From Acanthococcus lagerstroemiae (taxonomy: Eukaryota > Arthropoda > Insecta > Hemiptera > Eriococcidae): a DNA stretch of 64,000 nt. Shown piece after piece: positions 9,961 through 23,100 of the stretch. The DNA lies in the NCBI GenBank assembly GCA_031841125.1, contig CM063108.1:41038268-41102267 (forward strand). Reading direction: 5' to 3'. Under the pieces are notes generated by a model. That model searched no databases. It was not told the origin of the DNA and worked only from the letters and a program-made list of their open reading frames with translations. A program made the position numbers and the translations under genes. Each line of letters starts with the position of its first letter. Positions within the stretch are counted from its first letter, which is position 1.

Positions 9961-11862
9961 ATTTTGCAAATCTCCGAATCGAATCGAAAAATATCAGATA
10001 CATGGACATGTATGCTATTTTCACTCGATGCAGTCAACGGACGAGTCAATTTCACATTTTTACCGTTAAAAGTAGCGTTAGATTCGATAAACTACCCCAC
10101 CTTGGACATGCATGCTATTTTCACACAAAGCAGTCAACAGGCGAAACATGTCTTTAGACTTTTTTCGCATAAAGTAGACTCGACCCGCAACAATTAGCGA
10201 GCGTGACACTTGACGCTTCGAGTGTGCAGCTCCAAGCCCAGGGCAATTAGTATCAATCGGCTTCTAATGTGCATATTGTATTCCCATTCTCGCGGATACA
10301 GGTGTCAGCCTTATTTTATCCAAACAGCCTATGATTTGAAGATTTTAACGAAAAAAGTGCTGACATTAAAGCCTTAGACAATGCATTTTAGATTCAAATC
10401 TGAGATTAGAATGTTTTATCGATAAAGTGGGAGATACTTACATGAAATATCTATATTTTAACCGAATTACCTTTGTGTAGATGGGATATTGAACAACAAC
10501 AACAGATGAATATGGCGAGCATTTACCCAAATTACTCTCGAGTATAAGGAGATAGCCTTCTGCCTGGGAGTTGGAAGTTTTGATGGAGAAAGCGTTAGCT
10601 TCTCTATCTATACTCCCCATCTCGCCCTAATTAATATTAATTAATTAAATGAGAGAGAGAGATACCTACTTGTATTTTATCCGAATTACTTTTGAGTTGG
10701 TTATCAAATATCAGATGAATGCAGTGGACATTGAGTACAAGGAGATATCCTTTAGCCCGAGAGATGAGAGTTTTAGCGGAAAAAGCGTCAGCTCAGTTGC
10801 CTATACTCTCCATCTCGCCCTAATTAATATTAATTAAATGAGAGGCATTTACATGAAATATTTGTATTTTATCCAAATTACTCTCGAGTATAGTAAGGAG
10901 TTAGCCCTCAACCTGGGAGATGAGAGTCCCAATTAAGCTATTGAGCCTAATGAATATTAAAAAATGAAATAATTTTCGCAAAATCCTCGAATTTTTGAAT
11001 CAGAGTCATGTTTTATATTCAATTTGAAAAATCCTCTGTAATTACCTCCGAATAACGGGTTTTCATTAAATATCTGTAAATCCTCAAGACTATAATGCTA
11101 TGTGCACATCGTTGGTATGCAGCAAAAGTACCGTTTGATTTAGGCTTTCGCTCCCATTGTCAGTGGCTTTTTTAACATAAATTACAAAATACTCGCTAGT
11201 CTTCCAAGATAGTGATTCTGTTCCAAGTACGTTTAGGGTTGCTTCAATGCTATTTCTCTTCAAAAAACGTACCTAAAATTCTCCTTATTTAAAGTCTTAA
11301 ATCTCAGACAAATGAGCATGTGTTTGAAAATGAATTTTGAGCATGTATACAGAGTGTCCTCGATGATTCTAGCTAGCATATAGGGCGTCCCAAAGTCAAA
11401 GTAGGAGGCGGATAAAGCAGAGAGCTATTAAAATTGAGAGCTAAAATAGTCCTAACAGTCTCCCTGACCTCTCTCGGAGGAAAAAATCTATAGAACTTGC
11501 TATATGAAGATCCATTTTCCTTCCATGTTGACCTATAATAGCCAACTATCTGGGAGATGAGATGAGTGTAGATGGCTGAATAAATGAATGATTCGTTACA
11601 AATGATGAGATATTTCGCTTCTAGATGGAGAATATTTTCGCTAATGAGATGATCGAATAACATGATGAAGAAAGTACCGTTGATTCAGGCTTTGCAGCAG
11701 TTACGAGTTCGAAATTGTCTGGTATTTTGATAGGTAGACATTCTTGGAATGCAAAATACCATTACTTTGCGCGAGTTACTACCCATTTGTTATGAATTTA
11801 GGCTCGGTCCCCAGGCTCGATAGTATTTCAACCAGCGTGCGATACTCGCTGGTCTTCCACTC

Positions 11863-11930
11863 GGGGGCAATGCTTGAAAGGGTATATTCCAGAGCTCGGG
11901 GTTGCGAGCAAAATGAAAAGGAGGGCATTG
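11863..11930 (+). repeat. Diverged SINE 3'-tail fragment 1
   Basis: GCAATGCTTGAAAGGGTATA, ...TTCCAGAGCTCGGG...GAGCAAAA... resembles the 3' part of the SINE at 36665-36886 (AATGCTCGGAAGGGCGGATT, CCAGGACTCGGG, GAGAGCAAA). Relatives lie at about 13098-13160 and 13785-13850, all mirrored on the right arm. Confidence 0.45.
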
Positions 11931-12668
11931 TTAGAGTTTATATCTCAGATCAGTGGATTTAATGGAGACAGGGGAGATGAGCAATAGGAAAGAATCTACA
12001 GAACTTGATACACGAAGATCCATTTTCCTTCCATATTGACCTATGATAGCCAGGTATCCGGGAGATGAGCTGAGTTTAGATGGCTGAATACTTAGACCTC
12101 GAGTTTATAATGACAAAACATAAAAGAATGAGTTGCATACATACATAATACAGACGTTTTTGAAATTTGCTCAACAATTAATTCCAACGGTCTATATGTA
12201 TACCATTAAAAAGAATGTGGATAAGCGTCTATTTTTTTATCGTTCCATTAGAAGCTAACAGGACCCTAATAATTATCATAACCGGACCAACTTTTCACAT
12301 TTATTTGTTCTTACTGGACAATTATATGAATAAATGCATATTTCAGGTAAATTATCGCTCATTTGTCGAAACAAAGAGTAATAAATTAAAATATTTACAT
12401 TGATTCGAGTCGATAGTAGAGTCAGTTGACATTGAAAACATAACTAAAATCAGGAAAATGACTAAAAATATGAAATTTTTCGAATAAATTATCGCTTTCC
12501 ATGATAGTGTGAGAATGATGGAAGTCAAGAGGAGTGTCCAACCTGAGTGAAGAGGGGCTAGCGTCTTCATTAAAGTCCTCTATCTCTCCCAATTAAATTT
12601 CAAATACAACCAACTTATCAAACCTGAATTACTTTTTCCAATCAAACTCCATAACCAACCACTGAGCC

Positions 12669-12724
12669 GAGATAAGAGAGTACCTCATTGAACGACTGTT
12701 CAATGCTGTACCTGTCTGTGTCTC
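12669..12724. other. Imperfect palindrome (hairpin family member 7)
   Basis: GAGATAAGAGAG faces CCTGTCTGTGTCTC; the inner stem pairs TTGAAC with GTTCAA around GACT, extended by GTAC/GTAC. It is followed by GCAATTAAATT as in other members. Weaker relatives lie at about 12547-12590 and 12820-12877. Confidence 0.55.
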
Positions 12725-13097
12725 GCAATTAAATTCTGAATAAAACTAATCATTAAAAACCTAAATTAATAATAATAATTTGAGAAATTTTTGCAAATTG
12801 ACGAATGCCTGACTACAACGAGAGGAGAGCTTCGACAATAGATGCGCCAGCTCCGTCATCGGAGACCTCTGTCTCTCCCAGCTACTGAGCCAAACGAATA
12901 TTTAATTAAATAATTTTTGTGAAACCTTCAAATTTCTGAAAATCATAGGCAGAATTTCATCCAAAGTGTGATCCAAGTTCGCTTCTAGGCAGAGAGTATG
13001 GTGCTAACGAAGTAGGTAATTACCTCCAAATAACGGGTTTTCATCAAGTGTGGAGTCTTTAAATCCTCGAGACATCATTGGTATGTAGCTCATGGAG

Positions 13098-13160
13098 ACA
13101 AAATGCTCGAAAGGATGTATTTCTGAGCTCGGGTTGAGAGCAAATGTAAAAAGGAGGATG
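13098..13160 (+). repeat. Diverged SINE 3'-tail fragment 2
   Basis: AATGCTCGAAAGGATGTATT...GAGCTCGGGTTGAGAGCAAA aligns by eye to the SINE tail at 36835-36880. Mirrored on the right arm. Confidence 0.45.
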
Positions 13161-13784
13161 TTTTTGGAGTTTAAATCTCAGACAGCTGGCTTAAAGGTAT
13201 ACCTATCTAAAAACGAGAAAATGCAGGAAAATGGACCAAAAATATGAAATTTCGAATAAGTTAGAATGATAAAAGAGTCAAGATGAGTGTCTAGAACATA
13301 ATAAATCGTAGCCAATGAAGACATTCTCTATAAGAAAAAAATAGTCAAAACAGCGAAAATGGGAGGAAAATGGCATTTGAATACATGAACAGACGACGTC
13401 GACATATAGGAGTAAGAGACTGTATATTTATCCCGGCGAAAAAAGTAGAAAATGCATGTGAAATGTGTTGATTTCCGAATCTATTGTTGGTGATAATCAA
13501 GTTAATTTCTGTTGCATTACTGATTCATGGAGTAAGGAGACTATATTATATTACCTAGTAATTTTATATTTCATGCGAAAATCATCAAGTTTTGAGTTGC
13601 TTCATGCATGAATTGAGGAGGTGAGTAACTGGACTGCATAATTATAGCTAGTAGAGTCATTATCTAGTGGGAAAATAGTTAAAATGAGAGAGTCAGGCCG
13701 TTATCACTCTCATTTATGTTCACATTCAGGAGACTTTATTACTAAACCCAACAAAAATTTTGACAGTGAGATGGCCGAGTAATG

Positions 13785-13850
13785 GGAGGTAATACTCGAA
13801 AGGGTGGATTCGAGAGCTCAGGTTGAGAGTAAAAGTGAAAGGTAGAAACT
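13785..13850 (+). repeat. Diverged SINE 3'-tail fragment 3
   Basis: GTAATACTCGAAAGGGTGGA...GAGCTCAGGTTGAGAGTAAA again resembles the SINE tail. The three fragments are about 1.2 kb and 0.7 kb apart, so they may be part of an old longer repeat unit. Confidence 0.4.
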
Positions 13851-16800
13851 GCTCAGAGTATAAATCTCAAACATTGGGATTTAATGGCTACAGGCAGAAA
13901 GGGAATCGGTATCATCATCATCTGTAAACTAACGTATATGGAATATGGAGTCAGGGGTTAATATATAAAAATTTTTTATCAGAATTTCCATTCTGTGTGA
14001 AATATGTAAAAGGAGATGTTAATATTAAATATAAGTTTTGAAATATTTACCATTAGATCGTAGCAAAGGTACATTAATCCGTCAAGAAACTGATAAATTT
14101 ATTGAAAATCACAAAAATCGTTTGAGAGGGAATACATAGTATTCAGATAATAACAGGGGTTCTATTAATAAACCTGTACATTTAAAAAATCGTTGATAGA
14201 TGGAAAATTATACAGACATGATGTGAAGGCTGTCTTCCAGAGGTATTCGAGTCGGAAATAGCAATGGTATAGTGGGAACGGATAAAAATTTAGAAAAACA
14301 GCTGAAACTGACTAAAAGAGCACTATTTTGAATATTTAGCATTTTGATGTAAGTAAAACAGACAATTATTCGAATAATATTTGATTGAAAATTTGAATGG
14401 TAGGTATAGGCATTTGCTAAAAAAGAACAAAGTGTAAAATCCCTTCATTCATCCATCAATGCAGAGAGTCAGTTGATAGATGGAAAAATAGGTAGACAAG
14501 ACATGTGACAGATGAGGAGATTGCCTTCTGAGGCACTCGTGAGAAAATCATATATCATAATCAAATAGCAGTAGGTAAAGACAGAGGTAAAATTAAGTGC
14601 TACTTAATGCTGTTGCTCAATCTACTGATGAAAACATGGGAAATGGGCGAATAATCTGGAAAGATAGATATTAATCTGCTCAAAAATAGGTAAAAAAATA
14701 GCAGTTTTGCGGAATAATATTAATAAAATGATTAAAATTTGGATGGAGTAGACAAATAGTATGTAAATCAGTGGGGTGAACTAGCTATTAGTATTGAAAT
14801 CAAGGAAAATAAGCAAATATGAGGGAGGATTAGGAGAAAGTTTTAAGGTATTAGGTACCAATAGAAGGCAGCAGCAGCAGCAGCACTATGTTAATTTCAT
14901 CAAAAATTTATTAAATTCGACAAAAATGGCAACCAATATTGGAAAAATCGTTTTAAATGGAATATCTACAACTATTTTGACAATGACATATGCTCAGTTT
15001 AAGAGTCTGCGCATTAAAAAGACCAGAATACTCACCGATGAATGGAGAAAAATGTGTAGGTGAGATATGATGTATACTAGCTGCTTCAGTTGAGAAAGGC
15101 ATCTTCCAAAGGCACTCGGCATATGTAGATCGTTTTTTCATTAAAATTTGCTAAACTCATAGAAAATAGCTGAAAAAACTGTCAAAATGGTTGAAATGCG
15201 GATATTTGTCTTGCTATTATGTGAAGTTATGCTGATAGATTGAACATTGCAAGTCACTGAATTATAAGGAAGCTGAATATGATCGCTAATGGCTCTGAGA
15301 AAAATGTACAAACGAGATACTTTATATGAGAATTAATTAATGAAAGAAAATAGGTATCTAAGAATACTGGATTGACTATGCTATATGTATAGTCTGATTG
15401 GACAGATATTCGCTAATACTCTAAAAAGGTATAGGTATTAATTTAATCAAAGATGAACAATTAGGAAAACTAGCCGAATCTAGCTAAAAAAACCTACCTT
15501 TTTCTGCAAAAAATCTGTAAAATGCTCTAAATTTGAATATTTTGGTATCTTTGATGTATGTAAAAGGTAAAACAGATAGCCGATAATGGACTAAAAATTT
15601 TCAAAGTACCTACAAGCCTTTTTGCTAAGAAAGGGAATAAGGAGTGAAACTTCACCCTCAGATACAACTTGTTATAGCTGATTGATATTAACTTGAGATT
15701 TGTAAATTGATTGAAATTATGTAAAGAGGTATCCTATCAGATGTAAAATATTTTAAATGTAATCATATTTCAGGTGAGAAATTCCCCTCTCCACCCCTCC
15801 CCCCAATGAAGAGAATTACACACAAACTTGCGAAGAAAATTTAGAAATTTCTCCCTATATCAGAGAAATATTATTATTCCCTCCTAAATTACAGTAATCA
15901 GTTAATATTTACATTAAATTATCCCCTCTTCAACTTTAATCCATTCAACGTAAGATTGGTAATTCTCAATCATCAGTGAGGTATCGACTATTTTTCTGGT
16001 CTTTTTGGGTATTAATATTATAGAAAATTAGCTGAATGTGTTAAAAAGTATTCTAATTTTGAATGCCTTCTTGTTATTTTGACGGCTGATGGGACTGATA
16101 ATAATTAAGAGGTGTGCGTTTGTCAGCAGAATAGTAAACTGATTAGAATTTTTGTTGAAAGGGGTATGCATATAGCAGAAAGAGAACAAGGAGTGGAGCC
16201 CCCTTCCCACTATCATGAGAGAATCGACATGAAAGGGAAAACTAATTGAATCTGACTAAATTTCAATACTTGGTATTTTTTCGATAAAATAGGCAATTGA
16301 TAGGAAGTTTTGCACCTATGTTATCAAGTTAGTAATAGATTGAACTTCCGAAAGGGTAAACATATGGCGATGGTAAGAGAACAAGGAGTAGAACCCCCTA
16401 CCCCCCATGAAGAGAATCAAAACTAAGGAAAATAGCCAAAATATTGTTTAAAATGTCGTTCTCTCTCAGTAAATCTAAATTTTTCAGGTAAAACACATAA
16501 TTTTTAGTAAAAATAGACATTTTTGAATAAACATATACATTTTCCCATGTTTTATTTGATTTGCAGCTGATACCGAGTACTTCAATTAAACAAATTACTC
16601 ATAGAACAATGATTGCTGATTGCATAGGCTGTCTAATTATCAACAGTGTCACATTACATAAAAATATGATGGCATCCATACTTGCGGAGAAAGTTACAAG
16701 AAAAGTCATGCATAGTTGACATTTCAAAACGCAGAAAATGAGACAAAAAATGTAAAAAATCATCGTCTAAACAGACTGGCCAAGGAGAAAAAAATATCGA

Positions 16801-16880
16801 TAATGGTAAAATACCCGCGAATATTGGGGTATATCGATATTAGGTTGAGATCTAATGTTTTACATGCAAAGTTTAGAGGC

Positions 16881-17104
16881 TATTATATTTTGCGTGTCAA
16901 CCTCGGAGGAATACGAAACCCCAATATTCGCGGGTATTTTACCATTATCGATATTTTTTTCTCCTTGGCCAGTCTGTTTAGACGATGATTTTTTACATTT
17001 TTTGTCTCATTTTCTGCGTTTTGAAATGTCAACTATGCATGACTTGGGGTTTCGTATTCCTCCGAGGTTGACACGCAAAATATAATATCTGGATTTATAC
17101 ATAA
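16881..17104. repeat. Spacer at the centre of the giant inverted repeat, itself a nested rearrangement
   Basis: The 224-bp spacer holds a third copy (about 16920-17043) of a segment present in the left arm (about 16706-16830, opposite strand) and the right arm (about 17157-17285, same strand). It is bracketed by its own about 42-bp inverted repeat (16881-16922 against 17045-17086). The last 18 bp (about 17087-17104) are unique to this spacer. Confidence 0.9.
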
Positions 17105-20100
17105 GCCTCTAAACTTTGCATGTAAAACATTAGATCTCAACCTAATATCGATATACCCCAATATTCGCGGGTATTTTACCATTATCGATATTTTTTTCTC
17201 CTTGGCCAGTCTGTTTAGACGATGATTTTTTACATTTTTTGTCTCATTTTCTGCGTTTTGAAATGTCAACTATGCATGACTTTTCTTGTAACTTTCTCCG
17301 CAAGTATGGATGCCATCATATTTTTATGTAATGTGACACTGTTGATAATTAGACAGCCTATGCAATCAGCAATCATTGTTCTATGAGTAATTTGTTTAAT
17401 TGAAGTACTCGGTATCAGCTGCAAATCAAATAAAACATGGGAAAATGTATATGTTTATTCAAAAATGTCTATTTTTACTAAAAATTATGTGTTTTACCTG
17501 AAAAATTTAGATTTACTGAGAGAGAACGACATTTTAAACAATATTTTGGCTATTTTCCTTAGTTTTGATTCTCTTCATGGGGGGTAGGGGGTTCTACTCC
17601 TTGTTCTCTTACCATCGCCATATGTTTACCCTTTCGGAAGTTCAATCTATTACTAACTTGATAACATAGGTGCAAAACTTCCTATCAATTGCCTATTTTA
17701 TCGAAAAAATACCAAGTATTGAAATTTAGTCAGATTCAATTAGTTTTCCCTTTCATGTCGATTCTCTCATGATAGTGGGAAGGGGGCTCCACTCCTTGTT
17801 CTCTTTCTGCTATATGCATACCCCTTTCAACAAAAATTCTAATCAGTTTACTATTCTGCTGACAAACGCACACCTCTTAATTATTATCAGTCCCATCAGC
17901 CGTCAAAATAACAAGAAGGCATTCAAAATTAGAATACTTTTTAACACATTCAGCTAATTTTCTATAATATTAATACCCAAAAAGACCAGAAAAATAGTCG
18001 ATACCTCACTGATGATTGAGAATTACCAATCTTACGTTGAATGGATTAAAGTTGAAGAGGGGATAATTTAATGTAAATATTAACTGATTACTGTAATTTA
18101 GGAGGGAATAATAATATTTCTCTGATATAGGGAGAAATTTCTAAATTTTCTTCGCAAGTTTGTGTGTAATTCTCTTCATTGGGGGGAGGGGTGGAGAGGG
18201 GAATTTCTCACCTGAAATATGATTACATTTAAAATATTTTACATCTGATAGGATACCTCTTTACATAATTTCAATCAATTTACAAATCTCAAGTTAATAT
18301 CAATCAGCTATAACAAGTTGTATCTGAGGGTGAAGTTTCACTCCTTATTCCCTTTCTTAGCAAAAAGGCTTGTAGGTACTTTGAAAATTTTTAGTCCATT
18401 ATCGGCTATCTGTTTTACCTTTTACATACATCAAAGATACCAAAATATTCAAATTTAGAGCATTTTACAGATTTTTTGCAGAAAAAGGTAGGTTTTTTTA
18501 GCTAGATTCGGCTAGTTTTCCTAATTGTTCATCTTTGATTAAATTAATACCTATACCTTTTTAGAGTATTAGCGAATATCTGTCCAATCAGACTATACAT
18601 ATAGCATAGTCAATCCAGTATTCTTAGATACCTATTTTCTTTCATTAATTAATTCTCATATAAAGTATCTCGTTTGTACATTTTTCTCAGAGCCATTAGC
18701 GATCATATTCAGCTTCCTTATAATTCAGTGACTTGCAATGTTCAATCTATCAGCATAACTTCACATAATAGCAAGACAAATATCCGCATTTCAACCATTT
18801 TGACAGTTTTTTCAGCTATTTTCTATGAGTTTAGCAAATTTTAATGAAAAAACGATCTACATATGCCGAGTGCCTTTGGAAGATGCCTTTCTCAACTGAA
18901 GCAGCTAGTATACATCATATCTCACCTACACATTTTTCTCCATTCATCGGTGAGTATTCTGGTCTTTTTAATGCGCAGACTCTTAAACTGAGCATATGTC
19001 ATTGTCAAAATAGTTGTAGATATTCCATTTAAAACGATTTTTCCAATATTGGTTGCCATTTTTGTCGAATTTAATAAATTTTTGATGAAATTAACATAGT
19101 GCTGCTGCTGCTGCTGCCTTCTATTGGTACCTAATACCTTAAAACTTTCTCCTAATCCTCCCTCATATTTGCTTATTTTCCTTGATTTCAATACTAATAG
19201 CTAGTTCACCCCACTGATTTACATACTATTTGTCTACTCCATCCAAATTTTAATCATTTTATTAATATTATTCCGCAAAACTGCTATTTTTTTACCTATT
19301 TTTGAGCAGATTAATATCTATCTTTCCAGATTATTCGCCCATTTCCCATGTTTTCATCAGTAGATTGAGCAACAGCATTAAGTAGCACTTAATTTTACCT
19401 CTGTCTTTACCTACTGCTATTTGATTATGATATATGATTTTCTCACGAGTGCCTCAGAAGGCAATCTCCTCATCTGTCACATGTCTTGTCTACCTATTTT
19501 TCCATCTATCAACTGACTCTCTGCATTGATGGATGAATGAAGGGATTTTACACTTTGTTCTTTTTTAGCAAATGCCTATACCTACCATTCAAATTTTCAA
19601 TCAAATATTATTCGAATAATTGTCTGTTTTACTTACATCAAAATGCTAAATATTCAAAATAGTGCTCTTTTAGTCAGTTTCAGCTGTTTTTCTAAATTTT
19701 TATCCGTTCCCACTATACCATTGCTATTTCCGACTCGAATACCTCTGGAAGACAGCCTTCACATCATGTCTGTATAATTTTCCATCTATCAACGATTTTT
19801 TAAATGTACAGGTTTATTAATAGAACCCCTGTTATTATCTGAATACTATGTATTCCCTCTCAAACGATTTTTGTGATTTTCAATAAATTTATCAGTTTCT
19901 TGACGGATTAATGTACCTTTGCTACGATCTAATGGTAAATATTTCAAAACTTATATTTAATATTAACATCTCCTTTTACATATTTCACACAGAATGGAAA
20001 TTCTGATAAAAAATTTTTATATATTAACCCCTGACTCCATATTCCATATACGTTAGTTTACAGATGATGATGATACCGATTCCCTTTCTGCCTGTAGCCA

Positions 20101-23100
20101 TTAAATCCCAATGTTTGAGATTTATACTCTGAGCAGTTTCTACCTTTCACTTTTACTCTCAACCTGAGCTCTCGAATCCACCCTTTCGAGTATTACCTCC
20201 CATTACTCGGCCATCTCACTGTCAAAATTTTTGTTGGGTTTAGTAATAAAGTCTCCTGAATGTGAACATAAATGAGAGTGATAACGGCCTGACTCTCTCA
20301 TTTTAACTATTTTCCCACTAGATAATGACTCTACTAGCTATAATTATGCAGTCCAGTTACTCACCTCCTCAATTCATGCATGAAGCAACTCAAAACTTGA
20401 TGATTTTCGCATGAAATATAAAATTACTAGGTAATATAATATAGTCTCCTTACTCCATGAATCAGTAATGCAACAGAAATTAACTTGATTATCACCAACA
20501 ATAGATTCGGAAATCAACACATTTCACATGCATTTTCTACTTTTTTCGCCGGGATAAATATACAGTCTCTTACTCCTATATGTCGACGTCGTCTGTTCAT
20601 GTATTCAAATGCCATTTTCCTCCCATTTTCGCTGTTTTGACTATTTTTTTCTTATAGAGAATGTCTTCATTGGCTACGATTTATTATGTTCTAGACACTC
20701 ATCTTGACTCTTTTATCATTCTAACTTATTCGAAATTTCATATTTTTGGTCCATTTTCCTGCATTTTCTCGTTTTTAGATAGGTATACCTTTAAGCCAGC
20801 TGTCTGAGATTTAAACTCCAAAAACATCCTCCTTTTTACATTTGCTCTCAACCCGAGCTCAGAAATACATCCTTTCGAGCATTTTGTCTCCATGAGCTAC
20901 ATACCAATGATGTCTCGAGGATTTAAAGACTCCACACTTGATGAAAACCCGTTATTTGGAGGTAATTACCTACTTCGTTAGCACCATACTCTCTGCCTAG
21001 AAGCGAACTTGGATCACACTTTGGATGAAATTCTGCCTATGATTTTCAGAAATTTGAAGGTTTCACAAAAATTATTTAATTAAATATTCGTTTGGCTCAG
21101 TAGCTGGGAGAGACAGAGGTCTCCGATGACGGAGCTGGCGCATCTATTGTCGAAGCTCTCCTCTCGTTGTAGTCAGGCATTCGTCAATTTGCAAAAATTT
21201 CTCAAATTATTATTATTAATTTAGGTTTTTAATGATTAGTTTTATTCAGAATTTAATTGCGAGACACAGACAGGTACAGCATTGAACAGTCGTTCAATGA
21301 GGTACTCTCTTATCTCGGCTCAGTGGTTGGTTATGGAGTTTGATTGGAAAAAGTAATTCAGGTTTGATAAGTTGGTTGTATTTGAAATTTAATTGGGAGA
21401 GATAGAGGACTTTAATGAAGACGCTAGCCCCTCTTCACTCAGGTTGGACACTCCTCTTGACTTCCATCATTCTCACACTATCATGGAAAGCGATAATTTA
21501 TTCGAAAAATTTCATATTTTTAGTCATTTTCCTGATTTTAGTTATGTTTTCAATGTCAACTGACTCTACTATCGACTCGAATCAATGTAAATATTTTAAT
21601 TTATTACTCTTTGTTTCGACAAATGAGCGATAATTTACCTGAAATATGCATTTATTCATATAATTGTCCAGTAAGAACAAATAAATGTGAAAAGTTGGTC
21701 CGGTTATGATAATTATTAGGGTCCTGTTAGCTTCTAATGGAACGATAAAAAAATAGACGCTTATCCACATTCTTTTTAATGGTATACATATAGACCGTTG
21801 GAATTAATTGTTGAGCAAATTTCAAAAACGTCTGTATTATGTATGTATGCAACTCATTCTTTTATGTTTTGTCATTATAAACTCGAGGTCTAAGTATTCA
21901 GCCATCTAAACTCAGCTCATCTCCCGGATACCTGGCTATCATAGGTCAATATGGAAGGAAAATGGATCTTCGTGTATCAAGTTCTGTAGATTCTTTCCTA
22001 TTGCTCATCTCCCCTGTCTCCATTAAATCCACTGATCTGAGATATAAACTCTAACAATGCCCTCCTTTTCATTTTGCTCGCAACCCCGAGCTCTGGAATA
22101 TACCCTTTCAAGCATTGCCCCCGAGTGGAAGACCAGCGAGTATCGCACGCTGGTTGAAATACTATCGAGCCTGGGGACCGAGCCTAAATTCATAACAAAT
22201 GGGTAGTAACTCGCGCAAAGTAATGGTATTTTGCATTCCAAGAATGTCTACCTATCAAAATACCAGACAATTTCGAACTCGTAACTGCTGCAAAGCCTGA
22301 ATCAACGGTACTTTCTTCATCATGTTATTCGATCATCTCATTAGCGAAAATATTCTCCATCTAGAAGCGAAATATCTCATCATTTGTAACGAATCATTCA
22401 TTTATTCAGCCATCTACACTCATCTCATCTCCCAGATAGTTGGCTATTATAGGTCAACATGGAAGGAAAATGGATCTTCATATAGCAAGTTCTATAGATT
22501 TTTTCCTCCGAGAGAGGTCAGGGAGACTGTTAGGACTATTTTAGCTCTCAATTTTAATAGCTCTCTGCTTTATCCGCCTCCTACTTTGACTTTGGGACGC
22601 CCTATATGCTAGCTAGAATCATCGAGGACACTCTGTATACATGCTCAAAATTCATTTTCAAACACATGCTCATTTGTCTGAGATTTAAGACTTTAAATAA
22701 GGAGAATTTTAGGTACGTTTTTTGAAGAGAAATAGCATTGAAGCAACCCTAAACGTACTTGGAACAGAATCACTATCTTGGAAGACTAGCGAGTATTTTG
22801 TAATTTATGTTAAAAAAGCCACTGACAATGGGAGCGAAAGCCTAAATCAAACGGTACTTTTGCTGCATACCAACGATGTGCACATAGCATTATAGTCTTG
22901 AGGATTTACAGATATTTAATGAAAACCCGTTATTCGGAGGTAATTACAGAGGATTTTTCAAATTGAATATAAAACATGACTCTGATTCAAAAATTCGAGG
23001 ATTTTGCGAAAATTATTTCATTTTTTAATATTCATTAGGCTCAATAGCTTAATTGGGACTCTCATCTCCCAGGTTGAGGGCTAACTCCTTACTATACTCG

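Larger units (their letters stand above)
8036..16880 (+). repeat. Left arm of the giant inverted repeat
   Basis: 8,845 bp, essentially identical to the complement of 17105-25993 except for one divergent patch near 10640-10830. It is built from degenerate repeats (GTGGGAGATACTT..., CTCGAGTATAAGGAGATAGC..., CCCAATTAAATTT) interspersed with hairpins in its outer half. Its inner half (about 13900-16700) is AT-rich with few recognisable motifs. No gene supported. Confidence 0.95.

Noticed and set aside
14794..15063. 89-codon ORF with a QQQQQ run, present on both arms (also 18922-19191)
   Set aside because: Only a CAG microsatellite plus flanking random frame. No similarity recognised, and conservation is explained by the inverted repeat.
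16716..17269. ORFs of 78-90 codons at the palindrome centre sharing a common N-terminus
   Set aside because: They are the same segment read from opposite strands of the inverted repeat, in non-coding AT-rich sequence.
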